Part shown: one piece after another, positions 28,631-37,114 of the stretch
How positions within the stretch are numbered: the first letter of the stretch is position 1
Layout of the letters: each line of letters starts with the position of its first letter
DNA from: Aliiroseovarius salicola
Lineage (GTDB): Bacteria > Pseudomonadota > Alphaproteobacteria > Rhodobacterales > Rhodobacteraceae
Length of the DNA stretch: 64,000 nt
Assembly (NCBI RefSeq): GCF_027891095.1
Contig: NZ_JAQIIO010000008.1
Coordinates: 79,234-143,233 of the forward strand
Reading direction: 5' to 3'
Translations under genes and position numbers: made by a program
Notes under the pieces: generated by a model
Told to the model about the DNA's origin: nothing
What the model saw: the letters and a program-made list of their open reading frames with translations, nothing else
The model's database searches: none

Positions 28631-30886
28631 TCAACCGCACTTGGAATGGCCGCAGCTGCCGCAGGTCATGCAACCTTCGACCATGCGCATGTCGAATTGA
28701 CCACAGCTTGGGCAGGCCGGACCGCGCGGGGCTTCACCCACGGCGATAACTTCGGCTTGCGGATCTGACTTCGGCGCCATGCCTTCGGCCTCAAGGAACC
28801 CGGTGGCGATCATGTGGCGCTCGATCACACCGCCGATCGCAGCAAGGATCGACGGGATGTATTTCCCTTCCATCCACGCCCCGCCACGCGGGTCGAACAC
28901 GGCCTTGAGTTCTTCGACCACAAAGCTCACCTCGCCACCGCGACGGAACACGGCGGAGATCATGCGAGTCAGGGCAACCGTCCAGGCGAAATGCTCCATG
29001 TTCTTCGAGTTGATGAACACTTCGAACGGGCGGCGGTGGCCGTTAATGAGCAGGTCATTGATGGTGATGTAGATCGCGTGTTCGCTGTCAGGCCATTTCA
29101 CCTTGTAGGTATGCCCTTCGAGCGACTGCGGACGACCCAGCGGTTCTGACAGGTAAACCACATCGGCACCGGTTTCGACCTCAGGTGCCTTCTCGCTTTC
29201 TTCGTTCACCGACAGAACCGAACCGGTCACGTCATTCGGGCGATAGGTGGTGCAGCCTTTGCAGCCCAACTCCCACGCCTGCATATAGACACTTTGGAAC
29301 GCGTCAAACGAGATGTCTTCCGGACAGTTGATGGTTTTGGAAATCGAAGAGTCGATCCATTTCTGCGCAGCAGCCTGCATTTTCACGTGGTCCGCAGGGG
29401 CCAGCGTCTGCGCGTTTACAAAGTAATCCGGCAGCGGTTTGTCGCCGAACTTATCGCGCCACATCTGCACCGCATAGTCGACCACTTCTTCCTCGGTGCG
29501 GGTGCCATCTTTTTGCAGCACCTTGCGGGTATAGGCGTAGGCGAAGACCGGCTCGATGCCCGAAGACACGTTGCCCGCGTAAAGCGAGATGGTCCCGGTG
29601 GGGGCAATCGAGGTCAGCAGCGCGTTGCGGATGCCGTGTTCACGAATGGCTTCGCGCACGTCATCATCCATCTGCAGCATGTTGCCCGAGTTCAGATAGG
29701 CCTCGGCATCAAACAGCGGGAACGGACCTTTTTCTTTCGCCAGATCAACCGACGCGAGGTACGATGCGCGGGCGATCAGCTTCATCCAGGCTTCGGTTTG
29801 CTTTGCAGCTTCGTCCGACCCGTAACGCAGGCCGAGCATCAGAAGTGCATCGGCCAGACCGGTTACACCAAGACCCACACGGCGCTTGGCCTGTGCTTCC
29901 TGACGCTGGGCTTCCAGCGGGAATTTCGACACGTCGACCACGTTGTCCATCATGCGGATCGCTGTGCGCACCAGTTTATCGAGCGCTTTCGGATCCAGCT
30001 TGGCGTTTTTCTCAAACGGATTTTTCACCAGACGGGCAAGGTTGACCGAGCCCAGCAGGCAAGCGCCATAAGGCGGCAGGGGCTGTTCACCACAGGGGTT
30101 GGTTGCCGCAATCTGCTCGCAATAGTTCAGGTTGTTCATCTGGTTGATGCGATCGATAAAGATCACACCGGGTTCGGCGTAATCATAGGTGGCGCGCATG
30201 ATCTTGTTCCACAGATCACGGGCTTCAACCGTGTGATAGACGTTGCCGCCGAATTTCAGATCCCAGCTGCCATCTTCCTTCACCGCCTTCATGAAGTCAT
30301 CGGTCACCAGCACCGACATGTTGAACATGCGCAGGCGGGCGGCATCCGATTTGGCGGTGATGAAGTCTTCGATATCCGGGTGATCACAGCGCATGGTCGC
30401 CATCATGGCCCCACGGCGCGAGCCTGCCGACATAATGGTGCGGCACATCGCGTCCCAAACATCCATAAAGGAAAGCGGGCCAGAGGCGTCTGCGGCAACG
30501 CCTTTCACATCCGCACCGCGCGGGCGGATGGTCGAGAAGTCATAACCGATGCCGCCACCCTGCTGCATGGTCAGGGCCGCCTCTTTCAGCATGTCAAAAA
30601 TACCAGACATGCTGTCCGGGATCGTGCCCATCACGAAGCAGTTGAAGAGCGTGACCGAACGACCCGTGCCAGCACCTGCGGTGATGCGGCCAGCGGGCAG
30701 GTATTTGAAATCTTCCAGCGCGTCGTAAAAGTCGCCTTCGCGATCCGGCTCATGTTCTGCCAGCGAGCGGGCGATCCGACGCCAGGTATCTTCAACCGTC
30801 TTGTCTTGCGCCTCCCCTTCCGACGATTTGAGTCGGTATTTCATGTCCCAGATTTGTTCGGCAATGGGGGCGGCAAAACGAGTCAT
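28631..30886 (-). CDS. nrdJ: Adenosylcobalamin-dependent (class II) ribonucleoside-diphosphate reductase
   Basis: Makes deoxyribonucleotides with a B12-derived radical, working with or without oxygen; cytosolic. 751 aa from ATG 30886 (a TTG precedes it). Evidence: NCFVMGTIPDSMSG, GGGIGYDFSTIRP, the active-site loop NPCGEQPLPPYG (N, C, E catalytic), APTGTISLYAG, and a C-terminal redox tail ending CPSCGQFDMRMVEGCMTCGSCGHSKCG in two pieces (paired CxxC). Monomeric NrdJ architecture with C-terminal zinc-ribbon-like cysteines. No cobalamin riboswitch is visible upstream. Opposite-strand frames (such as 29294-30931) are shadows. Confidence 0.96.
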   Translation of the reverse strand: MTRFAAPIAEQIWDMKYRLKSSEGEAQDKTVEDTWRRIARSLAEHEPDREGDFYDALEDFKYLPAGRITAGAGTGRSVTLFNCFVMGTIPDSMSGIFDMLKEAALTMQQGGGIGYDFSTIRPRGADVKGVAADASGPLSFMDVWDAMCRTIMSAGSRRGAMMATMRCDHPDIEDFITAKSDAARLRMFNMSVLVTDDFMKAVKEDGSWDLKFGGNVYHTVEARDLWNKIMRATYDYAEPGVIFIDRINQMNNLNYCEQIAATNPCGEQPLPPYGACLLGSVNLARLVKNPFEKNAKLDPKALDKLVRTAIRMMDNVVDVSKFPLEAQRQEAQAKRRVGLGVTGLADALLMLGLRYGSDEAAKQTEAWMKLIARASYLASVDLAKEKGPFPLFDAEAYLNSGNMLQMDDDVREAIREHGIRNALLTSIAPTGTISLYAGNVSSGIEPVFAYAYTRKVLQKDGTRTEEEVVDYAVQMWRDKFGDKPLPDYFVNAQTLAPADHVKMQAAAQKWIDSSISKTINCPEDISFDAFQSVYMQAWELGCKGCTTYRPNDVTGSVLSVNEESEKAPEVETGADVVYLSEPLGRPQSLEGHTYKVKWPDSEHAIYITINDLLINGHRRPFEVFINSKNMEHFAWTVALTRMISAVFRRGGEVSFVVEELKAVFDPRGGAWMEGKYIPSILAAIGGVIERHMIATGFLEAEGMAPKSDPQAEVIAVGEAPRGPACPSCGQFDMRMVEGCMTCGSCGHSKCG

Positions 30887-31069
30887 CAAAGCTCTCTCTT
30901 GGCTATCTTGTTGATTTTAATTGGGACATAGCTTTTTGGCAGCGGCTTGCCCCTCCCTGTCAGGGATGGCATTTATACCAATAATGTGGGGGCTGTCACC
31001 AGCTTTGTTAAAAAAATATCAACATTTAGTGTGTCGTCACCAAAGCGCCACATACATCTGGTAAATACT

Positions 31070-31498
31070 ATGAGCTATGTAAACCTGCTAAAACTCTGCG
31101 TTGGAGCGGAAAAAGTCGAAGATCTGACCGCCTGGCAAGAGATGCGCCGGGGCGAGACCGGACGACCCAATCCGGTGCATGTCACCCGAATGTGGCCCAA
31201 GCGCGAATCTGAACTGGTGAACGGCGGCTCGCTATATTGGGTCTTTAAGGGGCAGGTGCTGGCCCGGCAAGAGGTGTTGCGGCTCGAAGAGGTGATCGGG
31301 CAGGATGGGATCCGCCGCTGTGGCATTGTCCTCTCGAACGACGTCATTCTTACCGAATCCCAACCCCGCCGAGCTTTTCAGGGCTGGCGCTATCTTAAAC
31401 CCGAAGACGCGCCCCGCGACCTGCCCGAACTGCGAGAGGGCGATGATGATCTGCCCTCCGAGCTTGCTTCGGCGCTTGCGGAAATAGGTATCCGCTAG
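31070..31498 (+). CDS. DUF1489 family protein
   Basis: 142 aa from ATG 31070 (MSYVNLLKLCVGAEKVEDLT); the open frame to 30947 is not used. The sequence has the family's landmarks: HVTRMWPKRESELVNGGSLYWV, LARQEVLRLEEV and RAFQGWRYLKPEDAPRDLP. DUF1489 is widespread in alphaproteobacteria and soluble; its function is unknown to me. Divergent from nrdJ, with 183 bp between starts, and followed 17 nt later by the PhyH-like gene. Confidence 0.93.
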   Translation: MSYVNLLKLCVGAEKVEDLTAWQEMRRGETGRPNPVHVTRMWPKRESELVNGGSLYWVFKGQVLARQEVLRLEEVIGQDGIRRCGIVLSNDVILTESQPRRAFQGWRYLKPEDAPRDLPELREGDDDLPSELASALAEIGIR

Positions 31499-31515
31499 AA
31501 ATCAGGACACTTTTC

Positions 31516-32187
31516 ATGGACCCGGATCATTATCGTGAACAGTTGAAATCCGAAGGGCGGGTCTGGCTTCGCAAGGCCCTGACTGAGGAAGAGCTGGAAG
31601 GCCTTCGAAATCTTTCAGTAATGGAGGGGCGACCCGGTGCGCGGATCGCTCATACCGATCCTCTTTTCCAAACTCTGCCCGACATGGGGTTTAATGAGCT
31701 GATCACTCAAACCTGGCCTAATATGCAACAGGTTCGGCTCCTGTCATTTGACAAAAGCAAAGAAGCAAACTGGGGTGTGCCCTGGCATCAGGATCGCATC
31801 ATTGAGCTTGCCGAAAAAACACAGGTCCCCGGTTACACCAACTGGTCACAGAAGGCGGGCATCTGGCATTGCGAACCACCGTTGGAACAGCTTGAAACTA
31901 TGCTGTTTGTTCGTGTGCACCTTGATCGTAGCACGGTTGAAAACGGCGCGATGGAAATCGCCCTTGGCAGCCATCGCGAAGGTAAGGTTTCCTCTCCCCG
32001 GGCATCAGAAATCGCCGGAACCTATCCAACCGAAATAACAACTGCAGAAGCTGGGGACGTGCTTGTCCTCGCCATGTTGACCCTGCATCGATCTGGATCA
32101 TCGGCAACTGCCAAAGAATCCAATGAGCGACGACGCACGTTACGAGTCGACTACGCACCGTTCGATCTGACCGATGGGCTAAACTGA
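31516..32187 (+). CDS. Phytanoyl-CoA dioxygenase (PhyH) family protein
   Basis: Fe(II)/2-oxoglutarate-dependent oxygenase-like protein, 223 aa. WHQDR at about residues 90-94 supplies the first His and Asp of the iron triad; LHRSGSS at about residues 194-200 supplies the second His; RRTLRVDY provides the arginine that binds 2-oxoglutarate. The start MDPDHYREQLKSEGRVWLRK is a typical N-terminal helix and the length is on the short side of the family. Substrate unknown. Same strand as DUF1489, 17 nt apart. Confidence 0.88.
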   Translation: MDPDHYREQLKSEGRVWLRKALTEEELEGLRNLSVMEGRPGARIAHTDPLFQTLPDMGFNELITQTWPNMQQVRLLSFDKSKEANWGVPWHQDRIIELAEKTQVPGYTNWSQKAGIWHCEPPLEQLETMLFVRVHLDRSTVENGAMEIALGSHREGKVSSPRASEIAGTYPTEITTAEAGDVLVLAMLTLHRSGSSATAKESNERRRTLRVDYAPFDLTDGLN

Positions 32188-32210
32188 GCCTGCTGAGTTC
32201 AGGCTTCTTG
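32187..32210 (+). terminator. Possible terminator after the PhyH-like gene
   Basis: AGCCTG-CTGAGTT-CAGGCT followed by TCTT, starting at the stop codon. The stem has six pairs and the T-tract is poor, so support is moderate. Confidence 0.45.
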
Positions 32211-32476
32211 CAGTGGATAGACCTGTCACAGAATCGATTCTTTCCTCGGCTACCCTGTCCCTGCCCGCCGTTTCCCCTTCCTAACCGGCTTGCCCGTCCG
32301 GTCAGGATCCTCGCGGGCAAGTGCGTGCCGATCCATTCCACGTGGCATGCGCCCTCCCTCGGGGGTCGGTCCTTTCCCCGGGGGAGCTTTCCCCGCGCTC
32401 TAATGCTCTGGACAAGGTCTGTCGGGTCGCTAGGATCACCGCAACCTCTACCCTTCCCGATCAGAAGGATCCGGCC

Positions 32477-33352
32477 ATGGCGCTTGGCAGCAATATCCGC
32501 ACCTATTTCAACGACAGCTGGCATGACGGGGATGTTCCGGTGATGAAGGCCGCCGATCATGGCAGCTGGCTGGGCAGCACGGTGTTTGATGGTGCGCGTT
32601 ATGCCCATGGGCTGTCACCTGATCTGCGCGCCCATTGTGAAAGGGTGAACCGCTCGGCAGAGGCGCTGATGCTCACGCCAACCGTTTCCACTGAAGATAT
32701 GGTCGAGATCGTACGCGAAGGCCTATCTGCCTATTCCCCGGACCAAGCCGTTTATATCCGCCCGATGTATTGGGGATTGGACAGTGGGGCGTTGGGGATT
32801 TTACCCGGGCAGAACGCCACCGGGTTTGCCATCAGTCTGGAAGAGGTGCCACTGGCGCCAGACACGGCCACAACCACCCTCACCACCACACGGTTTCGCC
32901 GCCCCGTGCTTGAAAGCGCGGTGGTGAATGCCAAGGCGGGGTGCCTCTACCCCAACAACGCCCGGATGGTCGCAGAAGCGGTGTCGAAAGGGTATGGCAA
33001 TGCGCTGGTGGCGGATGCTTTGGGAAATGTCGCGGAAAGTGCGTCCTCGAATGTGTTTATGGTCAGGGATGGCGAAGTCTTCACCCCGATTGCCAACGGC
33101 ACCTTCCTTGCCGGCATCACCCGTGCGCGCCACATGAAGAACCTCCGGTCCGAGGGAGTCAAAATACATGAATGCACCCTTACCTTCGATGATTTCCGTG
33201 CGGCGGACGAGGTGTTCCTGACCGGCAACATGCATAAGATCACACCAGTGACCGAGTTTGATGGCACCATGTATCAACTTGGCCCCGTTGCTCGCCGCGC
33301 GCGTGAACTTTACTGGGATTGGGCCCATTCCGATGATGGTCGTACCAGCTGA
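32477..33352 (+). CDS. ilvE: Class IV PLP aminotransferase (branched-chain type)
   Basis: Fold type IV aminotransferase, 291 aa from ATG 32477, with AGAAGGA upstream; the frame to 32321 is non-conserved. GAWLGSTVFDG-like start (DHGSWLGSTVFDGARYA), KAGCLYPNNARMVAEAVSKG with the cofactor lysine, NVAESASSNVFMVRDG, NGTFLAGITR and EVFLTGNMHKITPV, which together fit branched-chain or related D-amino acid aminotransferases. The symbol is given on family resemblance only. The last 20 nt overlap the AbrB-type transporter gene. Confidence 0.8.
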   Translation: MALGSNIRTYFNDSWHDGDVPVMKAADHGSWLGSTVFDGARYAHGLSPDLRAHCERVNRSAEALMLTPTVSTEDMVEIVREGLSAYSPDQAVYIRPMYWGLDSGALGILPGQNATGFAISLEEVPLAPDTATTTLTTTRFRRPVLESAVVNAKAGCLYPNNARMVAEAVSKGYGNALVADALGNVAESASSNVFMVRDGEVFTPIANGTFLAGITRARHMKNLRSEGVKIHECTLTFDDFRAADEVFLTGNMHKITPVTEFDGTMYQLGPVARRARELYWDWAHSDDGRTS

Positions 33353-34415
33353 TCTGCGCCAAACGGCGCTCACGATTTGCGTCGGTGCGGTAGGGGCGGC
33401 CTTTGCCTGGGCGATCAACATGCCGCTGGGTCTGCTGGCAGGCCCGGCATTGGCCGTGGCATTTGCCAGCGTGATGGGCATGAAAACCGCCATCGCCATG
33501 CCTCTGCGAAACGTAATCTTTGTGCTTGTGGGCATCGCAGTGGGGTCAATGGTCACGCCCACCAGCATCGCCGCCATTGCACGCTGGCCGTTGGCTTTTG
33601 CCATTCTGGCCTGCCTGACCGCCGCAACACCGTTTGTCGGACAGCGCCTGCTCACCCGGCATATGGGGTTTTCCCGCACTGAAGGGTTCTTGTCAGCCGC
33701 GCCGGGACATCTGAGCCTTGTGGTTTCATTGGCAGACACGCTGAACATCGCGCTGACCCGACCTGCCTTGCTGGCATCGTTCAGGGTACTCGCAATCAGC
33801 CTGTTTGTCCCTTTGGCCGCCAGATTGTCAGGGTTGGAACTGGGCCCGGGTCTGCCGGTTGGGCGTGCCGTATCCTCATGGCCGATGATCGGGATCGAAC
33901 TGGTGGCAGCGATTGCCATCGCGCCACTTCTCGCCAAGGCTAGGCTGCCCGCTCCGGTATTGCTTGCCGCCATGATCACGGCGGCGGCATTGCACTTGGG
34001 GGGAATTGTCGACGGCAATCTGCCGCCCTGGATAAGCCAGTCAGTATTGGTGCTAATGGGGTGCCTGATCGGCACGCGCTTTGTCGGCATCCGCTGGCCA
34101 GAGCTGCGGCGCAACCTGATTGCCGGAGTGATCGTGGTCACGTTGACCACCGGGCTGGCCGCAATGGCAGCACTTCCCGCCGCATGGATCTCGGGCTTGC
34201 CGCTTCTGGACATATTGGTGGGATTTGCACCCGGAGGGCTGGAAACCATGGTGATCGTGGGCGTTGCAATGGGAGCTGACCCAAGTTTTGTGGCCACGGC
34301 ACATGTGGTCCGGCTTGTCCTGCTGGCTTTGGTGATTACCACTTACGCCGCACATATTGCGCGGTCTGGACCTACGGAAAGCAATGGACAGGACCGCCCC
34401 CCTCGGGCAGACTGA
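33333..34415 (+). CDS. AbrB family transporter
   Basis: 360 aa inner-membrane protein made of repeated hydrophobic helices, consistent with the AbrB/ammonia monooxygenase-like (PF05145) duplicate structure. The conserved GAVGAAFAWAINMPLGLLAG, SAAPGHLSLVVSLADTL and GFAPGGLETMVIVGVAMG are hallmark half-repeat motifs. Start at the first of two ATGs (33333), overlapping the preceding aminotransferase by 20 nt, so the two are coupled. Substrate not known. Confidence 0.9.
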   Translation: MMVVPADLRQTALTICVGAVGAAFAWAINMPLGLLAGPALAVAFASVMGMKTAIAMPLRNVIFVLVGIAVGSMVTPTSIAAIARWPLAFAILACLTAATPFVGQRLLTRHMGFSRTEGFLSAAPGHLSLVVSLADTLNIALTRPALLASFRVLAISLFVPLAARLSGLELGPGLPVGRAVSSWPMIGIELVAAIAIAPLLAKARLPAPVLLAAMITAAALHLGGIVDGNLPPWISQSVLVLMGCLIGTRFVGIRWPELRRNLIAGVIVVTLTTGLAAMAALPAAWISGLPLLDILVGFAPGGLETMVIVGVAMGADPSFVATAHVVRLVLLALVITTYAAHIARSGPTESNGQDRPPRAD

Positions 34416-34464
34416 GCCCGTTTGAAGGCCCGTCCGCAGAGGGCGCGCCGCATAAGGGACCAAT

Positions 34465-34920
34465 ATGCGCAAGTTTCTCGTGATCCTCGACGACAGCCGC
34501 GAATGCCTGAACGCCATGCGCTTTGCCGCCATGCGCGCGGCCAATTCCGGGGGCGGCGTCGAAGTGCTCTCAATCATCCCGCCGGATGAGTTCAACCACT
34601 GGATCGGCGTCGGCAACATCATGCGCGAGGAAAGCCGCGAGCGGATCACCGTGCATTTCGAAGTATTCGCCAAATGGATGCGCGACCGGCAGGGTGTAGA
34701 CCCGGAACTGGTCATTCGAGAGGGAGAAGTGGTGCCCGAGATCATGTCACAGATTCGTGAGGATCCGGATATCGGCGTTCTGGTCCTCGGCGCAGGATCC
34801 GGTAAATCCGGCCCTGGCCCTATCATCACCCAGATGATGCGCGCATCGGCGGAACTACCCGTCCCCATGACCATCGTGCCCGGAGAAATGTCCAAAGACC
34901 GACTTGAAGAGATCACCTGA
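34465..34920 (+). CDS. Universal stress protein (UspA family)
   Basis: 151 aa, one Usp domain. MRKFLVILDDSRECLNAMRF at the start, VVPEIMSQIREDPDIGVLVLG in the middle, and GAGSGKSGPGPIITQMMR near residue 110-127, which approximates the ATP-binding glycine/serine signature, then LPVPMTIVPGEM at the end. Distinct from the shorter Usp at 18163. Followed by the two head-to-head copies of the structured element. Confidence 0.9.
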   Translation: MRKFLVILDDSRECLNAMRFAAMRAANSGGGVEVLSIIPPDEFNHWIGVGNIMREESRERITVHFEVFAKWMRDRQGVDPELVIREGEVVPEIMSQIREDPDIGVLVLGAGSGKSGPGPIITQMMRASAELPVPMTIVPGEMSKDRLEEIT

Positions 34921-34990
34921 TCCGAACCATGAAATACTCCCGCGCCTTTTCTCCCTTTGGTCGACAGGCTTGGGCGCGGCGCAGCTTGTG

Positions 34991-35060
34991 AGCCTTGAGG
35001 GGCGCTGCCCCTCGCCTCGAAGAGGCTCACCCCGAGATATTTGAGGCAAGAAAAAAGCAG
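34991..35060 (-). repeat. Dispersed structured intergenic element, copy C
   Basis: Minus-strand reading: CTGCTTTTTTCTTGCCTC, AAATATCTCGGGGTGAG, stem 1 GCCTC-TTC-GAGGC, stem 2 GAGGGGC-AGC-GCCCCTC. A wider flank (34938-34990) matches the flank of copy H, including ACAGGCTTGGG. Head to head with copy D. Confidence 0.85.
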
Positions 35061-35066
35061 ATTTCC

Positions 35067-35131
35067 TTGCATTTTCATTGCCGGAAATACCTTAGGGTGA
35101 ATGCGCACAGCGCAGAGGGGCAAAGCCCCTG
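35067..35131 (+). repeat. Dispersed structured intergenic element, copy D
   Basis: CCGGAAATACCTTAGGGTGA, stem 1 TGCGC-ACA-GCGCA, stem 2 AGGGGC-AAA-GCCCCT. It is directly beyond copy C, in the opposite orientation, in the 373-nt space between a universal stress protein and nfu. Confidence 0.8.
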
Positions 35132-35293
35132 CCGAGCAAAGCGAGGCCACCGTGAGCGCGACGAAGCGCAGCGGATGTCACCCGTTTCATTCCCCAACCT
35201 TGACAGTTGCCCCCCTCAGGCGCATATCAATCCCAACTAAAACGTTTTGGATAAAGCCCGATGGCTGACCAAAACGCTTCCAGAAGGTGCGCC

Positions 35294-35857
35294 ATGTTTA
35301 TCCAAACCGAATCCACGCCAAACCCCGCTACGTTGAAATTCCTGCCCGGACAGGACGTGCTGGGAACGGGCACCGCCGACTTCCCGTCGAAGGACGCCGC
35401 AGACGCTTCGCCGCTTGCCACCCGCATTTTTGCAGTCAACGGCGTGACGGGCGTTTTCTTCGGTGCAGATTTTGTCACCGTAACCAAGGCGGATGAGGTT
35501 GAGTGGGATCATGTGAAACCGGCAATTCTCGGCGCAATCATGGAACATTTCCAGTCCGGCGCGCCCGTCATGGCGGCCGACGGCATCGCGGCCTCTGGTC
35601 ACGCGGAACACACTGGGGAGAACAGCGAGATCGTGGAGCAGATCAAGGAACTGCTGGACACCCGCGTGCGCCCTGCCGTGGCGCAGGACGGGGGCGACAT
35701 CACGTTCCACGGCTTTGATCGCGGCATCGTCTATCTACACATGCAAGGCGCATGTGCTGGTTGCCCCTCATCGACGCTGACCCTGAAGATGGGGATCGAA
35801 AACCTGCTGAAACACTACATCCCGGAAGTGGTTGAGGTGCGCCCTGTTGCAGCCTGA
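35294..35857 (+). CDS. nfuA: NifU-like iron-sulfur carrier (Nfu)
   Basis: Carries or delivers Fe-S clusters to apoproteins. 187 aa from ATG 35294 (MFIQTESTPNPATLKFLPGQ). Nfu N-terminal domain at about residues 1-90, and the C-terminal NifU domain with the cluster-binding motif C154-A-G-C157 in MQGACAGCPSSTLTLK. Family members of this length are alphaproteobacterial Nfu. Its stop overlaps the TTG start of tsaB. Symbol given by family, as several nfu names are in use. Confidence 0.9.
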   Translation: MFIQTESTPNPATLKFLPGQDVLGTGTADFPSKDAADASPLATRIFAVNGVTGVFFGADFVTVTKADEVEWDHVKPAILGAIMEHFQSGAPVMAADGIAASGHAEHTGENSEIVEQIKELLDTRVRPAVAQDGGDITFHGFDRGIVYLHMQGACAGCPSSTLTLKMGIENLLKHYIPEVVEVRPVAA

Positions 35858-36506
35858 CCCCATCATTCTGGCATTTGACACATCGGCCGCGCATTGCGCG
35901 GCCGCTTTGCTGCGCGGGGATGAGATTGTCGCGCTTCGCCACGAGGAGATGGCAAAAGGACAGGCTGAACGGTTGATGCCCTTGCTGGAAGAGGTGCTGG
36001 CCGAGGGGGGGGCATCATGGTCCGATCTTGACGCGATTGGCGTTGGAGTTGGCCCCGGCAATTTCACCGGTATCCGCATTTCGGTGTCCGCTGCACGTGG
36101 GCTGGCCCTGTCGCTGGGCATTCCAGCCATTGGCGTATCGACCCTTGAGGCCCTGGCTTTTGGTGTTGATACCACGATCCTGTGCAGCGTGGATGCCCGC
36201 CGCGAGATGCTCTACACACAGGCTTTCAATGATGGCACAGCCTCTTCCCCGATACTGACCAGCTTCGATGACATCCCCCTGCCCAACCCAAAGGCAGAAG
36301 CAAATGTGGTTGGGCACCGCGCTGGAGAAATTGCCAATCGGACCGGAGGGCAGGTTGTCGCCGCTGCATTTCCATTCACAGAAGCCATAGCCCGCAAAAC
36401 CAAGGCACGTATGCACAATGTGCAGCTACCCCGTCCTGCCCCCCTTTACATACGCACGGCGGACGCCGCCCCACCGCGCGATCCGGCCCCCGTCATTCTG
36501 GATTGA
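35847..36506 (+). CDS. tsaB: tRNA N6-threonylcarbamoyladenosine biosynthesis protein TsaB
   Basis: Partner of TsaD/TsaE in making t6A37 on ANN-decoding tRNAs; ASKHA fold, cytosolic. 219 aa. I choose TTG 35847 because GAGGTG lies 7 nt upstream and it gives (L)QPDPIILAFDTSAAHCAAAL, the normal family start. GVGVGPGNFTGIRISVSAARG is the conserved nucleotide-like motif. The start overlaps the nfuA stop by 11 nt and the stop is 2 nt from the rimI start, so this is an nfuA-tsaB-rimI operon. Confidence 0.92.
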   Translation: MQPDPIILAFDTSAAHCAAALLRGDEIVALRHEEMAKGQAERLMPLLEEVLAEGGASWSDLDAIGVGVGPGNFTGIRISVSAARGLALSLGIPAIGVSTLEALAFGVDTTILCSVDARREMLYTQAFNDGTASSPILTSFDDIPLPNPKAEANVVGHRAGEIANRTGGQVVAAAFPFTEAIARKTKARMHNVQLPRPAPLYIRTADAAPPRDPAPVILD

Positions 36507-36508
36507 TC

Positions 36509-36931
36509 ATGATCGATCCCGACGCCCTTGCCCGGATCCATGCCGCGAGCTTTGACAATGCTCGTGGTTGGAGCGAGGCGGAATTCGCTGATCTCCTCTC
36601 GTCGCAATTTGTGTTTGCAGAGGTTGCAGAACACGGTTTTGCACTAGGACGCGAAATCGCAGGGGAAAGCGAACTCCTGACCATCGCTGTGCTGCCCGAA
36701 GCACGCGGGGATGGTTTGGGCCGGGATCTACTCAGGCGGTTCGAGGCGACAAGTGCTGCGCGCGGAGCAGGGCTTCTTTTTCTGGAAGTCGCCGCCGACA
36801 ACATCCCCGGCCTGTCATTATACCGCAATTCAGGGTGGAACGAATCCGGCCAACGGGTCGGTTATTATGCCCGCCCGGATGGTTCAAAGCAGGATGCGAT
36901 CCTGATGCAAAAGCACCTGACTTTAGGTTAA
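36509..36931 (+). CDS. rimI: GNAT acetyltransferase, RimI-like
   Basis: 140 aa from ATG 36509, with TTG 36503 as an alternative. GNAT core: ELLTIAVLPEARGDGLGRDL (acetyl-CoA motif A, R/Q-x-x-G-x-G/A), then FLEVAADNIPGLSLYRNSGW, matching the ribosomal protein S18 N-acetyltransferase family. In many bacteria rimI follows tsaB; that position supports the name. The C terminus is slightly shorter than some members. Confidence 0.87.
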   Translation: MIDPDALARIHAASFDNARGWSEAEFADLLSSQFVFAEVAEHGFALGREIAGESELLTIAVLPEARGDGLGRDLLRRFEATSAARGAGLLFLEVAADNIPGLSLYRNSGWNESGQRVGYYARPDGSKQDAILMQKHLTLG

Positions 36932-37063
36932 GCACCCTAAAAAACGGGTAGAATGCGCTTTGTTGACAACTTATTATTGACCCTCCCCTTGCCCTCTGAC
37001 CAAAATCCCGGATGATCTTTCGCGAGCGATAGCATCGCCGTATAAATGGGAATCATACCAGAT

Positions 37064-37078
37064 GGTCAAATTTGGACC
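37064..37078. promoter_or_regulatory. Candidate operator upstream of the nucleoside transport operon
   Basis: GGTC-A-AA-T-TT-G-GACC is a 15-bp dyad with one mismatched pair, 37 nt before the BMP gene start. A TTGACA near 36963 could be a -35 element further upstream. A binding regulator is not identified. Confidence 0.4.
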
Positions 37079-37114
37079 CTCAGGTCCCAAACAACAATAA
37101 AACGGGAGAACCAC

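Noticed and set aside
29294..30931. 545-codon plus-strand frame opposite nrdJ, and similar frames at 48841-50163, 57813-59093 and 62686-63843
   Set aside because: They lie antisense to well-identified genes (nrdJ, ccrA, RND permease, aldehyde dehydrogenase) and show no conserved domain.
31018..31032. NrdR-box-like sequence (ACACTAAATGTTGAT on the minus strand) upstream of nrdJ
   Set aside because: Only 11 of 15 positions fit the consensus and a second tandem box, expected for NrdR, is absent.
30887..31069. Possible cobalamin riboswitch before nrdJ
   Set aside because: No B12-box-like GCCACTG or related core and too short a region for the full structure.
32801..34342. 513-codon minus-strand frame over the aminotransferase and AbrB-type genes
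   Set aside because: It is antisense to two good genes and its product is rich in repeats of simple residues, as expected for a shadow.
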